Shown here: positions 38,301 through 50,207 of the stretch, piece after piece
Layout: each line of letters starts with the position of its first letter
How positions within the stretch are numbered: position 1 is the stretch's first letter
From: Talinum fruticosum
Lineage: Eukaryota > Streptophyta > Magnoliopsida > Caryophyllales > Talinaceae
Assembly (NCBI GenBank): GCA_021018815.1
Contig: JAITYX010000047.1
Span: 1,178,001-1,242,000, forward strand
Direction: 5' to 3'
Length of the DNA stretch: 64,000 nt
Notes under the pieces: model-generated
What the model saw: only the letters and a program-made list of their open reading frames with translations
Told to the model about the DNA's origin: nothing
Databases searched by the model: none
Made by a program: the position numbers and the translations under genes

Positions 38301-38838
38301 TTCATGTCATGCACCTCAACCTTAGGCATGTTGCATGATAAATATTTTGACACATTTCCATGCCTTAAAGTCCCTCAAATTGAGAGTCAAAGGTTGACAA
38401 ATACACCACCTTTAGCAAGCCCTGTCTGAACTGAATTGGCACCACTAAATTTGAAAGACACTTGCACCAAATCTTCCACAGGCCTAGGAACAAAACACTT
38501 TATTCCTGATGAGGGGAAAGATGTGACACCCCTCCAAGCCCTGTGCACTTGCTGACCAAGGTCACAAGCACAGATTTGACTGACTCATGCAATTCCTAAT
38601 CTGTCTTGGTTGGCTAGGATCATGACTTCCTTAGCCTTTGGGGATTTAGTTAAGGTCCCTGATTCTCCCTGAACAGGAGGGGAAGCCTGGTCTCCATCAC
38701 CGATTGCCTTAGGTAGTCCTGAGTAGGCAGTGGCTTACAATTGGTAGGACCTCTCTGACCTCCTTGCTGACCTTGGATGAGCTAGATAGAATTTCCACTT
38801 GGCCTTGATCATGATGGGGATCTAGATCTCCATCAGTA

Positions 38839-38879
<41 letters not shown>

Positions 38880-41800
38880 TCAGCTTGCTTGAAATGTACG
38901 AATCAATTTGTGATGGAATGACCTCATTTGATCCTACTATAACTGAGATTCAGTCTCTTAATTTTGTTTCACCCAGCTTCCATTCTTTCATACACAGTAT
39001 CAAAAGAATTAAGCATCTCAACAGAATCATTTTTGGTTGACTTCTTCCTTCCCTTGTCAAATGCTTCAAGTCTTTTGTCAATTTCATCAACCTGCTGATC
39101 TAACGGTATTGAAAACTTGGTGTTGAACGACTCTTTTCCAACCTGACTAGCTGAAACATGATGTTGGACAGAAGAATCACATCTCACAACTCCCTTTTCA
39201 TTTTGGAAGTCCTGATATGGAAAAAAAGTTGCATCAACATTATGATACTTGGAAGCATCATGTAAACCAGTAACCTGATAGGTATCCCTAGATTTCAAAG
39301 ATTGAGGCCTAGTTGGAAGGAGCCTTAACCAAAGCTGTAAGGAGCCTTAACCAAAGCTGTAAGGAATTGTAAGGTAGTTGTAAAGTTAATTATAAAAAGG
39401 TATAAGGAGTTGTAAGAAATTGGAAGGAACTATAAAGTAAAATTAGTTATAAAAAGCTGAAAAGAGCTAAGGAGTTGTAAAAAGTTGGCTTGTAAGCTAA
39501 AGTTAAATGGAATAGGTCACTAAGTCAGCTTCATAGCCTCTAGGACTAGGAGGATTTTGGGATTACGCTGACCATAATTTCAACTCACAACAATCATCAT
39601 ATATGTTCCTTGAAGCACATGCAAGACTTTTCTTGCATCTATCCATGAGTAAAATTTAACAAAAGCATGAAAATCAACTGAGTGCTTATATTGTATGACC
39701 TCAGACCTCTTTCACATATCCATACAATGTGAACACGTCATAAAGAATCCTCTTTATTGGACATAATTGATGATTACCATGCTCCGGGTCATTGTGATTC
39801 ATGTCCATGTCACTGAGAAGGCAAAGAATTCAGATCTGAATGGAAGAGTTGGGTGCTTGAACATGGGAAGTTGCAAATTCAAGTGTGAAAAACGCTAGCA
39901 AGCAGCTGTCTGGCAGTATGACGACATCAGCAAAGCACAATATTCTAGATTTTGGAACAAAAACTTCAAGCAGATCTGAATATTTTTCCCTGTTCTTTTT
40001 CTGGAACAAAGTTTTATTCTTTTGCCATTTTTTTGTCTCTGGGTCAAAGATAAAAATTTAAGGATTTAAAGACTGCAGCAACCAGTAAGATCCTGGGTTT
40101 TAAAGACTGCATCTCTGATAAAAATTTGATAGAGAATGGGGAAGCTCTAATACCAATTTGATGGAAAACGGGAAAGCTTTGATACCAATTTGATAGATTA
40201 GGAAGGGAAATTGAGAGGGGAAGAGGGAAATTTGGAGGGAAAGCAAGGGGGAAATTAGCATCTTTGTGCATAACTCAATTATTCGGTGATCAAAACAAGA
40301 CTTCACAACCCCTTATGTATCGCAAGATAACCCTAGCGATAAAAAAATAACCTAGTGACTTAACAAGTAAAGCACAAAATAAGAAAACTCCTCCCCCAAG
40401 TAGTAACTTAAACCACATAATAACCTAAAATACAAGAATTTCCTAAATACAACACTACTCCCTATATTCCTTATTTTAAGCTTCCTTCCTTTTCTCTTCA
40501 TCTCCATTACTAGCTCTTAGTTACGGGAATTCCTCCAGGTCCCCATCATAGTAGTGTTTTTTTCTGCAGACCCTATTGTTGAGAAGATATCTAAGAGGGT
40601 AGGTTCTGTTTCATATTCCCCCCTCCAATTTTCCCCCTCTTCTCTCAGTTTAAATAGGGTTTTTTTGGTTGCAATCTAAGGTCTGTGCTTTTGTTTGGCT
40701 AAGAAGGAATTGGTTTCTACTGATGACTTCATGTTTTTTTCTTTATTCATTCCATCAAATGCTTATGAGCTGCTTTAAGATGTTGTTAGTCACTTTCTTG
40801 CAATCCTTTCCAATTTGATGGTTTACTATGTTGCTAGTGCTCATGTGATCTCATTTGTGGCTCATGTGATTATCCTTGTAGGATCGTTATTGGGCACCTT
40901 CAAATTTCAGTAAACTGTTGACTTCAAAATTGAAGTTTATGACTGCAAATGGACAGTTGTCAAAGGTAATTATTGCTCAAAGTTATAATTGTTCTATAGA
41001 ATGTTATTTGTGATCTAGGAAGTATGTACATGTGATATAGACCTGACATGGGCATTAACATTGTTACATGGGTTTCTTGGCAAGATTTTGACGTGGAAGC
41101 AAGTCTAGGTATTATCTAATTTTATGTTTCTGTTTATGTAAATTGTCTTTTGAAGCTTAAAATGTACAGTTTGCTAACATATTGCATAGTGAAGCTAGTT
41201 GGAGGTAGGTGCCACATATGATGATTATTTTGATTGCCTCCATCCTTGCAGGTAATCCACCTTACACTGTAGTGTTGGTAACCAAAATAGTGGAAAGGTA
41301 AGCTGGTGGATAACCGCTCCAAAACTAGACAACTCATTTTTATACAAATTAAACTTGGAAAATGAAATAGCAATATAGGGTTTTTTTTTTGGATGGGTAA
41401 ATTTCACGAACGTACACAACCTAGGGAGAATCTAACCTTGGTCTTCCTCTGGAAATCAATCATTCGGCCTCTAAACTATCCCCAGAGGGGAATGTATAGG
41501 GGTATTTATAGTCTAAAAACTCTGAACACTACAGGGAAACTAACCTAATATCCTAATATAACCAAAAATTATTTTCTAATCTTAACATGACTTATATTCT
41601 TAGGTATACTATTATAAAAATAATAACCCCCAAGTTTTAATCCTCAAATTACAATTAAAACATCAAAATACAATTACCTCCTAAACCTAATACAAGTATA
41701 TATAAAGTATAAACCGAAAATCTCTTGTTTCCATTTTCACCAATTGCATCATTCTCTGCCTCTTGGAGAAAAACTTGTCCCCCAGATTTGAAGAAAAGTA

Positions 41801-44800
41801 GAATCATGAGTGTGGAATTAATTATTCATATGTGGCTGACATCTAGCTCTTGTGATGTATGGCGCAAACTGTGTAGCTTTAGATTGAGAAAACTTGAAAA
41901 TTGTAGATCCCAAGTGAAGTGTTGAAGCTTTCAACAAGCCCTCAAAATTCATCTTCTTTGTGATACACTTATTAAAAAGAATAGGCTCCTTTTCTTGAAG
42001 GTTGACAACTAAGCGTTCTAACACCAATACAACATCATTATCTTTTAGGTTTTCCATTGACTTCCACATGAAATTCAACATCTTGTGCTTGGATTTTAGG
42101 AGCACTTGCAAATATGACCAGAGATGTAATTAGAGACCCTTGCAAATGCAAGATGTCTTTTGGTTCTTTTAGAGTGTCCATGAGTTTAAAATCTTCATTG
42201 CTGATCTCTGAGTTTGGCGTTAGTTTCCTATATTTGGATGTTGATTTCGTAGATGTGGTAACAAGCTTTTCCATCTTTTCTGTTTCTCATTCCCGATAGT
42301 TCTCTAAACTCAGCAATTATGTTTGATTATTTTCATGTATAAATTAACCCAGAGATTTTGGTAAATCAGTATGAAGGAATTCTCTTGAGTAATAATACTT
42401 CCAGAAAGAAGGACTATATTGCCAATTAGCCATAGCCATTTCCTGACTTACGATCTTGGATGGATGGTAGACTGTAAAACTGTTGTGTGATGAGAATTGG
42501 GAAACAAAACTTAGGATTTATGGAGAAGCTGATTAAAAATCACGATTAGTCCCAAAGGACAGCTTGGTTGACATGGAACCCGCTCTCATACCAAAATAAT
42601 GGAGAGCCACTTCAAAACTAACCAGTTCAATTTATTCAAACTTAACTCTGAAATGAAATAGTAATATAGGGGGTATTTATGGTCCAAAAACTCCTATGAC
42701 AAGGAAGCTAGCCTAATATTCTAACATAACTAAAAATTAGGCTTTTGATCCTAATATGATTTGTATTCTAAAATATACTATCCTAAAAAGCACCCCAAAT
42801 TTTAACTGAAAGCACAATCAAATATATCAAAACTATAATTATTTCCTAAACCTAATACATTTACATTAAACAAAAAATCTATTGTTTCCTTCTCTCACAT
42901 CATAACCAATTCTCATTAAAGAGTCATGTGTCTTTCATTTACCTTAATTCTGTTATGGTTCTCTAATGGACATATGTCTAGATAGGAAAAATTCCTAACT
43001 TTGATGCTCTCAAAAGCCTCTTCTGCTCTGTCTCTTTTTGGACTTTTGAGTATCTTATTGCTAGTAGTAAGTAAAACAGGACAAGGATTATGCTGCAATT
43101 ATAGTTGAAGATTAGCCTGTGTCCTATGTCTCGAAATTCTTTTATTGTTGGAGGACTACCCCACCCCTGGGGCGGGATGCAATAACTGCTCTGCTAGTGT
43201 TAGAGCATGATCATGCTTCATAGCCTATGAATAGTTGATGTTAACATGAGGAAATGTGTGACTCTTATATAATACATGACATTGGGGATGCTTTGATACC
43301 AAAATTAATAGAGTTTGGGTAAAGGAAGCAGAGTTGCAGTGAAAGGAGTTGGGGAAGGAGAGGGAGGATTAAGAGAGGAAGACAAAAAAATGAGAGAAAC
43401 AGAGAGGAAAAAGATCTCTATTGCACTTCAGTTGCATAATTTAATTCATGGATTGGTAACATTAATCTAGGATAAACCATCAATTTATAATGGCCTGAGC
43501 ACTTAGAAATATCTTGTAGGACTACCTAAAATATAGGAAATTAAAACTCCTCAATAACCTTGTTTTGACCTTCTAAAATACCTTACATTAATCTATATCT
43601 TTAAAAATATATATATAAAAAATTGCCATATACCAGTGTATGTCCTCTATTCTCATTTCCTTTATATTTAATGTCCATTATTTTTGCTTGATTAGAAAAT
43701 CCTTCTCTTTTATGTTCTGTAATGAGACAGTACGATTGAGGCCAAGGACATGCATAAGATCAGTCACCAATAAAAGTATAGAACAAACAAGATATTTTTA
43801 TTAAGTTTCTCTATTAAATTTAGCCTCGTGAGGATTGGATGCATGTCTCTGTGAACCAAGAGATAGGAAGGAATGACAAGATTAGCAGATTGAATATGCT
43901 TATATGTTAATAAATGTTCAGCTTCATTGCTTAAAATATGGCTCTCCTTCAGAAGGTTCTTAAGCTTCTTTCCCTCATCTAGCATTTTTCTTGTTAACCT
44001 TTGTAGCTTCCATAACTTTTTCCACTAAAACCTGTCATTTAGTCTTAAAATTGGGCTCAAGGACTCAAAATGCAGTTTTGGCTGCAACTGCTGTAACATG
44101 CGCACCATTGTGCAATTGTGCTAATGTAGCTATCATGTAGCAAAATCACAGTTATTGCAGAGTGAAAACTCGGTTTGCTTTAGCTCAAACCATTTTATTG
44201 CGGAACAACTCTTTTGTATCCATGACTGGGCTGTCATGCTGTTTTAGGCTCATCATTGACTAGAAGATCTGTCTTTTGATTTAACTTTCCTAGCGAACTT
44301 CATATGCATCTCCTAAACAAAAGAAGTTTGTGGCACTTTCAAGTTTTTACACTATTCTTGTCATGTTTCACATGCTTCCAAATCCAAATCCATAACCCAT
44401 CGCCCTGCCCAAGCAGTATTTTTGGGGGGGTTGTCAAGGAAGGGGTGGCAGTGTTATAATTGAAATGACTTTGTATGTATACCACCCTTAAAGTGCATGA
44501 AAAACTCGTTTTACATGTATACCACCCTTAGAGTGCATAAAATGCTCATATTGCATCTTTGATATTTCCATGAATTAATTGAGCATGAAAAACTCGTTTT
44601 ACATGTATACGAATGTTAAAATACTAATTATATTGTTGGTTTTTGCTTTTCTTTTAGGATTTTTGGATTGTAAGATTTTGAGCTTTTGGCCAAATTGCTC
44701 AGAATATCCCGAACTATTGATTTACCCACACAACTTTCCGACCTTTGACACTAATATTGATTGGCATCCCGCCACCACTATTGCCCAATCTAACTCGGTG

Positions 44801-47800
44801 GTCGAATGGCATGGCGGCGAAGTCTGTGTGGCGTTTGTTTAATAGCTTTGACCTTTTTTGTGTGTAATCTACAAATCTGTAAATATCGTTTTACCTTCTT
44901 GTACCACCTTAGCCCAGCCCAAATTCTCTCTCCTTCCCTCTCTCATCCCCTATCCTTATGACATTTGCTCTCTCCTCTATGCCTTCTCCCTAATCTCTCT
45001 CCTTCCCCATCAATTCTCAATTAATCAGAAATGTGGGTAGTTTTCAGATCATAAGAGCAAAATTTAAGATAAATTGTTCATTTGCTTATCTCTTCTTAAA
45101 ACTACTTTTGCAATTTGTTCAAAGATAACATCCATTTTTGACAAACCTCAAATCAATTCAATATAAATAATGTATCCTACAAAATTTTACGTTTAATTCC
45201 AGTCATCTCCTCATGATTTGGTCCAAAATTCAACCACTAATCTGTCTACTCTCCCCAAAATCCTGAAAACAGGAACCCTAAATCAAACCAACCCATATTC
45301 CTAATCACCAAACCAAGTCGTCCCCTGTCTCTTGAGAGCATAAACAACTTCCATGGTTGTGACGATCTTGCATCAAGTGAACTCGCTGTAGGTGAAAAAT
45401 TTGTCCAATTGAATTAGAAAAAGGGAGAAATTTGTGCCCAAAAATAGACATGCCCATCTTCCTCAATCCCTCTCCTCTTGGCCATCGCCATCAGTCCCTT
45501 CGTTAGCTTTGCATCGGTGCCTAGGGAGGAATTCCAGACAACCAATCACCAACACCTCCATAGCCATGGCCACCCCCAACCTTCAAATAGTCTTCACCCC
45601 GCACTTCATCCACTCATTGGCTAATCAATCAAAGGTTTTAAATTAAGGGAACGTGAGAAGGAATTCTGAAATAGGATGAATGAATTTAGGGGTTGGATAT
45701 CAAAATTTCACACACACACACACAGAGGATGCATGAAAATTGTTTGAGTTAAGGCAGGCAGGACATAGAAGAGAGAGGGAAGGAAAACGAGAGTTAAGTG
45801 GGAGAGAGTGGGTCAACATGAATTTATCCTCTGTTTATGTGTAAGTTAAAAAAAAAAGTCAAACTATTTGCAAAAGTAAATATGCCATGTCAGAAACCTC
45901 CAGTGAGACGTCATTCCACCACCGAGTCAAATTGTCCAAAACTCGGTGGTGGAATGCCAACAAATATTAGTGTCAATGGTTGGGACATTGTGGGTAAATC
46001 AATATTTCGAGATATATGAGCAACATGCCCAATTTTCAGGATATTAAAATCCAAAAATCATTCCTTTTATTCTTCTTACCATCTAATCCCCTGATCAGAT
46101 AAAGCCTACCCTTAGGTTTCCTGTCCCCCTTCCTTTTAATGAGAAGCTAATGACATAAACAACTAGGTTAATGTATGAAATGAACCGGTAAAATCTTTTG
46201 AAGTTCCTTCCTCAAAAGTAGTCTTGAGAGGGCTAAATGTATGCCTGTGTTAGCAAAGTGATAAGCAAGGATATGATATAATCATAGGTTGAACGCCACT
46301 ATATGTCAATACATCATCCATGTTTAACATTGTTTTTGAAATGGAATTATGAATGTACGACTAACTAACGAATCTAAGACTAAGATTGAATTCAATTGAA
46401 TATAGTCTAAAACGTCAATTTAAACAAAAAAAAATCCTTTGATAAGCCAACTGGCATGATACTGACGATCAGCAGCTCATCATTGTTCTTTTCCATAATG
46501 TAGTTTCTTCCTAGATGCTCTCTGTACAATTATAGCTACCACCTAGCTGCATGATACTGACAGTCAGCTTCCAACTGATCATTGTTGTTTTCTATACTTG
46601 CATTCTTTTTCAACTTTCATAAGAAAAAAATCCAAGATGTAACTTGTTAGCGAGTACGACAAGAGATCAGTTGCTTCCATGTTCATACATCACTGAGCTC
46701 AAGTAATGAAAACATACTTGTTTATAGTTTATGTTCTTCACTTGGGCAACACACTCCATAAGTAAGGACAAGCCTTTCTAAGTAGCAAATTTTCTAGCCG
46801 GGACAGATTTCTGAGTAGAAGCAGAGAATCCGGAAAAATTCCTAAATTATCATTCTATTGTTATTTCTTTTCTTTTTTTTTTAATAATCAAAATCTTGAT
46901 GGATTGTTTGAGTGATGACATCTATAAGGATAATTTCTGGACGAGTGTTGGAAGATTTTTTGAATTTCTGATTTTGCCTTTTCCTAAAAAAGAAAATTTA
47001 TGAGGTTTCCTTTACTAGACTTTTAAATCACATGCTAGGATTCTAGGAAGTTACAAGATTTTGTAATCAATTGTAAGAACTGCAACACATTGTCTGGAAC
47101 CCCTTTTTCTGTGCCTTTTTCTTCCTATTGTTTTTGGGGGACAATATTTCTTGCAAAGGTGATGATTTTAGGGCTGTAATGTGATCATCATGGTGAAAGA
47201 GTGCAGCAATCAGAACTGTGGTAATTGAATTTAGGAGCTCACTTCTTGTGTTCTCTTGGGTTCTATCATGTTGCATATTGTACTAAAAAGTCTCAATATG
47301 TTGAGTATCATTTAAAGCAAATAAAAGGAGCGTACTTTGCTAAAATAATGGACAATTTTTGAGTTGCAAATAGGACATATCATTCCAAAATTGACCCTTG
47401 AGAGGGGGGCTCCTTTACTCATTTGGCTAACTGAAAACTAATAAACTGAAATGTGCATGATCGATATTTTGCCTATCTGAATGGAAAGGTCCAATTCCAT
47501 TTTGGGGATTCCCCTCACTGATAAATTGTCACTTTCTTAAACAACTTAGTTTGATTTATGATCTGGGTTTTGATTATTCAGGTGAAACACAGGTATAAAA
47601 TTCCATCAAGTTTAACATCTTCAGAAGCCAGGAGAAGTTCTTCTTTGGACAGTAAATATAAGGATCTTCCCAGGTCAGAGAGAAAAGAACTTAAAATTTT
47701 TACTAGGCCTCAGGTTGTTGCAGAGTTGGAGAAGATGAAAACCATGTCAGCTCATGAAGCTGCTGCAGCTGCTGCACGAGCAGTTGCTGAAGCAGAGGCT

Positions 47801-47926
47801 GCTATAGCTGAAGCTGAAAAGGCAGCAAGGGAAGCAGAGGCTGCAGAAGCTGAGGCGGAGGCTGCGCAAGTTTTTGCTGAGGCAGCAATGAAGGCCTTGA
47901 AATGTCAGAAACTTCATGCCTGGTAA
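32395..47926 (+). CDS. TRB: Telomere repeat-binding factor (single-Myb-histone, TRB/SMH)
   Basis: Five coding exons: 32395-32544, 32724-32935, 34141-34225, 40882-40965 and 47582-47926, with GT-AG junctions and consistent phases, giving 291 residues. Residues 1-60 are an N-terminal Myb/SANT domain ([20 protein letters not shown]..) with LKDKWRN, the telobox-binding motif, across the first junction. Residues about 122-190 are a linker-histone H1/H5 globular domain ([31 protein letters not shown]). The C-terminus is an Ala/Glu-rich coiled coil (about 235-285) ending CQKLHAW. Known role: nuclear proteins of this plant-specific family bind telomere repeats and promoter teloboxes and recruit telomerase and Polycomb factors. 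The ATG at 32,395 is chosen because MGAPKQKW is the conserved family N-terminus. Introns 3 and 4 are about 6.66 and 6.62 kb and full of transposable elements, yet the exons are undamaged. Confidence 0.94.
35700..35870 (-). pseudogene. Integrase C-terminal remnant
   Basis: Minus strand frames recall the gypsy integrase end, with a [23 protein letters not shown] reading near 35,740-35,850. It resembles 61,350-61,450 in this window and sits just inside the left LTR, as expected for the 3' end of pol. Confidence 0.6.
36741..36962 (-). pseudogene. Retrotransposon aspartic protease fragment
   Basis: 74-codon frame with [19 protein letters not shown], the retropepsin core of plant Ty3/gypsy elements (DGGS in place of DTGA/DSGS). 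Reverse transcriptase does not follow, so the polyprotein is truncated. Confidence 0.8.
37135..37801 (-). pseudogene. Retrotransposon gag fragment
   Basis: Two minus strand frames, 37,613-37,801 and 37,135-37,479, form a broken retrotransposon gag domain: [20 protein letters not shown] and [17 protein letters not shown], then [27 protein letters not shown] frameshift lies between them and no zinc knuckle is intact. Confidence 0.8.
38836..38879. repeat. (TG)n(TA)n microsatellite
   Basis: About 10 TG units followed by about 10 TA units, directly abutting the right LTR in TRB intron 3. Confidence 0.95.
38969..39298 (-). pseudogene. Exon-like coding fragment of unknown family
   Basis: A 109-codon frame with normal, non-repetitive composition runs from [19 protein letters not shown] to [10 protein letters not shown] and ends at GCTGG|GTGAAAC, which resembles a splice donor; a possible acceptor, AAATCTAG, lies just upstream. 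I do not recognise the protein. It sits antisense in TRB intron 3 among transposon sequence, so it may be a captured exon of another gene. Confidence 0.35.
39310..39530. repeat. Short tandem repeat of AAGGAGCCTTAACCAAAGCTGT and related sequence
   Basis: The 22-bp word occurs twice in tandem near 39,316-39,361, followed by looser GTTGTAAGGAATTG-like repeats. The block resembles the interior of the Tourist-like MITE at 31,602. Confidence 0.6.
40144..40548 (-). mobile_element. LTR with primer-binding site, minus orientation
   Basis: LTR 40,191-40,548 (TG..CA ends) with an adjoining primer site that reads TGGTATCAAAGC on the minus strand (from 40,187 down), close to the TGGTATCAGAGC complement of initiator Met-tRNA. 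A second similar word (TTGGTATTAGAGC) lies at 40,144-40,156. The interior beyond it is unrecognisable. It lies 330 bp before TRB exon 4. Confidence 0.65.
41284..42902 (-). mobile_element. Small non-autonomous LTR retrotransposon with target duplication, in TRB intron 4
   Basis: LTRs at 41,284-41,751 and 42,593-42,902 share AATGAAATAG, GGGTATTTAT and CCTAAACCTAATACA blocks; the left one carries an insertion of about 130 bp. A TAACC target duplication flanks the element (41,279-41,283 and 42,903-42,907). The minus strand primer site GGTATGAGAGCGGGTTCC directly follows the right LTR and matches initiator Met-tRNA. The 840-bp interior has two short minus strand frames of no recognised domain, so it depends on other elements. 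Confidence 0.85.
43285..43590 (-). mobile_element. LTR-like fragment with primer-site word
   Basis: GCTTTGATACCAAAAT (minus: TGGTATCAAAGC) is followed by a purine-rich block similar in layout to 40,191-40,330. Probably the end of an LTR. The right limit is not determined. Confidence 0.4.
44495..44610. repeat. 28-bp perfect direct repeat, 88 bp apart
   Basis: The 28-bp word starting GCATGAAAAACTCG and ending ACATGTATAC occurs at 44,495-44,522 and 44,583-44,610; a shorter CATGTATACCACCCTTA variant pair overlaps the first. It lies 50 bp left of the Mutator-like element. Confidence 0.85.
44658..46059. mobile_element. Mutator-like non-autonomous element with long inverted repeats
   Basis: 1.4-kb element whose ends are inverted repeats of about 190 bp: GATTTTTGGATT.. 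at 44,658 mirrors ..AATCCAAAAATC at 46,059, with matching inner blocks ATTGATTTACCCACA, TTGACACTAATATT, TTGGCAT and CACCACC. Long TIRs without a transposase suit a non-autonomous MULE. The 9-bp duplication expected for Mutator could not be verified. The interior has no supported gene. Confidence 0.7.
46060..47580. other. Right part of TRB intron 4, unassigned
   Basis: AT-rich intron sequence without recognised elements, running to the acceptor at 47,580-47,581. Confidence 0.5.
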
Positions 47927-48300
47927 TCTTCAGTCTGGATTGCACTTATTATCTCTTTATACATGTGCTTTTGATGAGGCGTTAAGAAGGTTGTGATATT
48001 TTTACCTGTTTAGCTGAGATACTCCTCAAAAGGAAGCCCATGATTTAACTAATACCTGCCAATATGTATATTTGGCTCCTATAACATATCTGAAAGTTAA
48101 CAGAATATTTTAAATATAGCTGAATATCTGTCTAGCATCAAACATAGCTACATTTTCAACAGAGCTAAAAAGGACCACTAATGGACAGCTTTTTACTGTG
48201 GATTAGAAGACAATGGACCTCTTATTGTTGTGAAACAGTAGATCATTTGGCGCTTTCCAATTGAGGGTCTTACGGTGGCATCTTCTGTGCCATTGTAACC

Positions 48301-48832
48301 TGTAGTTTAAGATTGCAGAGTGCATATACCTTACTTTGCCATACCTGCTGTAGGTGAGGTCCTTGTAGGGTTAGGCACCTGAGAAATGTTACTGAAGGTG
48401 CCCATCAAATGTAGCTCCAGTTTCATTCTTTAACAGAGCTTTCATAGCTGGCTCACCAAGATCCTTGAGTGGGTTTGATAGCTGATAATGGTGCTTGATC
48501 TGCTTCCTCAGGTTAGGCAGTCATTGAGAAAGGTTGCCCAGGTTGTCCTTTCTATCACACCTGTTCTTTCCTTTCCTACTCTATCCACCTTTTTTTCGCC
48601 TCATGTTTTGAATAGCCACTTGGGGCCCTTATCTAAGGATCGGTCACCGACCCTGGACCTTTAAAGGTTAGGTGCTGATGATCAGTTCATGATACATCCT
48701 GTCTTGTAATAACAAACAAAGTTTATGTTCTCAAAACATTTCAGTATGCATACTCTATCCGTACTTATATGAGCTTTGGTAGCCTATCCAAATGAGTGAT
48801 CCATGCATGCACTTCTTGATATGTCAGTGTGC
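48301..48832. repeat. Dispersed repeat, copy A
   Basis: Shares with 53,945-54,505, in the same order and orientation, the words GAGAGTGCATATACCTTAC (approximately), GGTCCTTGTAGGGTTAGGCAC, AACAGAGCTTTCATAGCTGG, GTTAGGCAGTCATTGAGAAA and TACTCTATCCGTACTTATAT. It begins 375 bp after the TRB stop and is interrupted on its right by the LTR at 48,833. Class unknown. Confidence 0.8.
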
Positions 48833-49464
48833 TGATGTATTCAAGCTCACCCTCGAGCTCAAAGGAATCAAGTAGGTTTCACTTAAACAGGAAAAACAGA
48901 AAAGTAGCTAGAAAAATGGAAAATTTTGAGCTTAATGAACAACTCAAAGGGGTAAATCCTGATTGACTTAGGTGATACAGAAACATCACACCTAGCACAG
49001 TTCAGTGGCTGTTTTGAAACTTGTTTGGATACAGAAACACCACTAAGCAAGCTTGCAAAGACCTAGCAGATCACCACTTGATTGCGAGACCAAGATACAA
49101 CGATTAGGAGTTTCAAGGGGGCAAGTTTGATTCCACAAACTCCAGTCTATTTCTCAACTTCACTACTTCTCTGTCTGTTGTCTTTTACAAAGTTGAGAGG
49201 GGGCTTATACAGTGACCTTTTCCCTCCAAAGTGACATACCTAGTTGCTAAGGAAAGAGTATAGATAATCATACTTAACCTGCCACTAATTACAGTGATTA
49301 AGCTTAAGAAAAACTGAAAAAATGCAAAAACTTAAAGTGGAAGTAGAAGCTTGAACTCGACTTGTGACCAGTCAAAACATTCTTCACCTTCGCCAGCATG
49401 AAAAGAGTGAGCAATGATGAGGGCTAATCACATCCAAGGCACCAAGTAGCATTAGAGAGGCCAA

Positions 49465-49790
49465 ATGGCATTACAAGCCATTCATACTGGCAGCCTTATC
49501 TACTTCATAGATCCTTATGTGAAAGTAGCTACTCAAATATATCTTAGAAAAGACAGTGACTCCATGCAATTCATCAAGCAGGTCTTCCAGCCTAGGAATG
49601 GAGAATTTGTACTTGATGGTGATTTTGTTTATTGCCTGTCCACACACATCCTCTGGCTTTCATCTTTCTTGGGGACAAGCACTAACTCTGCACATGATCT
49701 TGGACTCTCCCTAACCATGCTTTTAGTGGATTTCTACCGTGTCTTTAGGGTTGGGTTTAAGGTTTATCTTGTAGGCTAGCTTGTTTGGAA
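49465..49790 (-). pseudogene. Reverse-transcriptase N-terminal fragment
   Basis: Antisense of 49,465-49,790 aligns by eye with the antisense of 63,320-63,600, covering the region from the palm start to the PFGL-type segment. It is broken and joins directly to the left LTR. Confidence 0.6.
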
Positions 49791-50207
49791 AAACTGAACC
49801 TGTAGTAAGGTCAATTTTGTGTTGTATAGTTCTCTTGTTGGGGTATCTCAGTGTGGAATACATGAACATATTCCGGCAGCAATGGTGTTAGCAAAGGGTG
49901 GGATGAAGAAGGGGGTTGTTATGTCTGTCCAAGTAACAACCACTCTCTAAATGGCTCAAACTCATGGAGTTGAGATCTGAGAAATTAGTTGACGAGACAG
50001 AAACTTTAAGATTCTCTGGGTTTCCAAAGTGTGTAGGTGTTCAGCCTACCATCATGCATCACGCACATGGAAAATAACCATGATCTTCCTAGCCGTATAT
50101 GACAAGCATCCATGAGAATTACATTATACCAAATCTCATCTTTGTATGTTTTCCAATTGGCAAAGAAATAAGGCATCTAGAAGAAACATGGATACCTTCG
50201 CCCTGAT

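Larger units (their letters stand above)
34915..38835 (-). mobile_element. Ty3/gypsy LTR retrotransposon, internally deleted, in TRB intron 3
   Basis: Two direct repeats flank it: 34,915-35,677 and about 37,831-38,835. Both contain the GGGCTTTTATAATTCC region, GGTTGGCTAGGATCATGACT and CTTGATCATGATGGG and end CTCCATCA. Minus strand gag, protease and integrase C-terminal pieces lie between them; reverse transcriptase and RNase H are gone. The left copy lacks about 480 bp present in the right copy, and the right copy lacks the first 220 bp of the left. The target duplication is unclear because a TG microsatellite adjoins. Confidence 0.85.
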
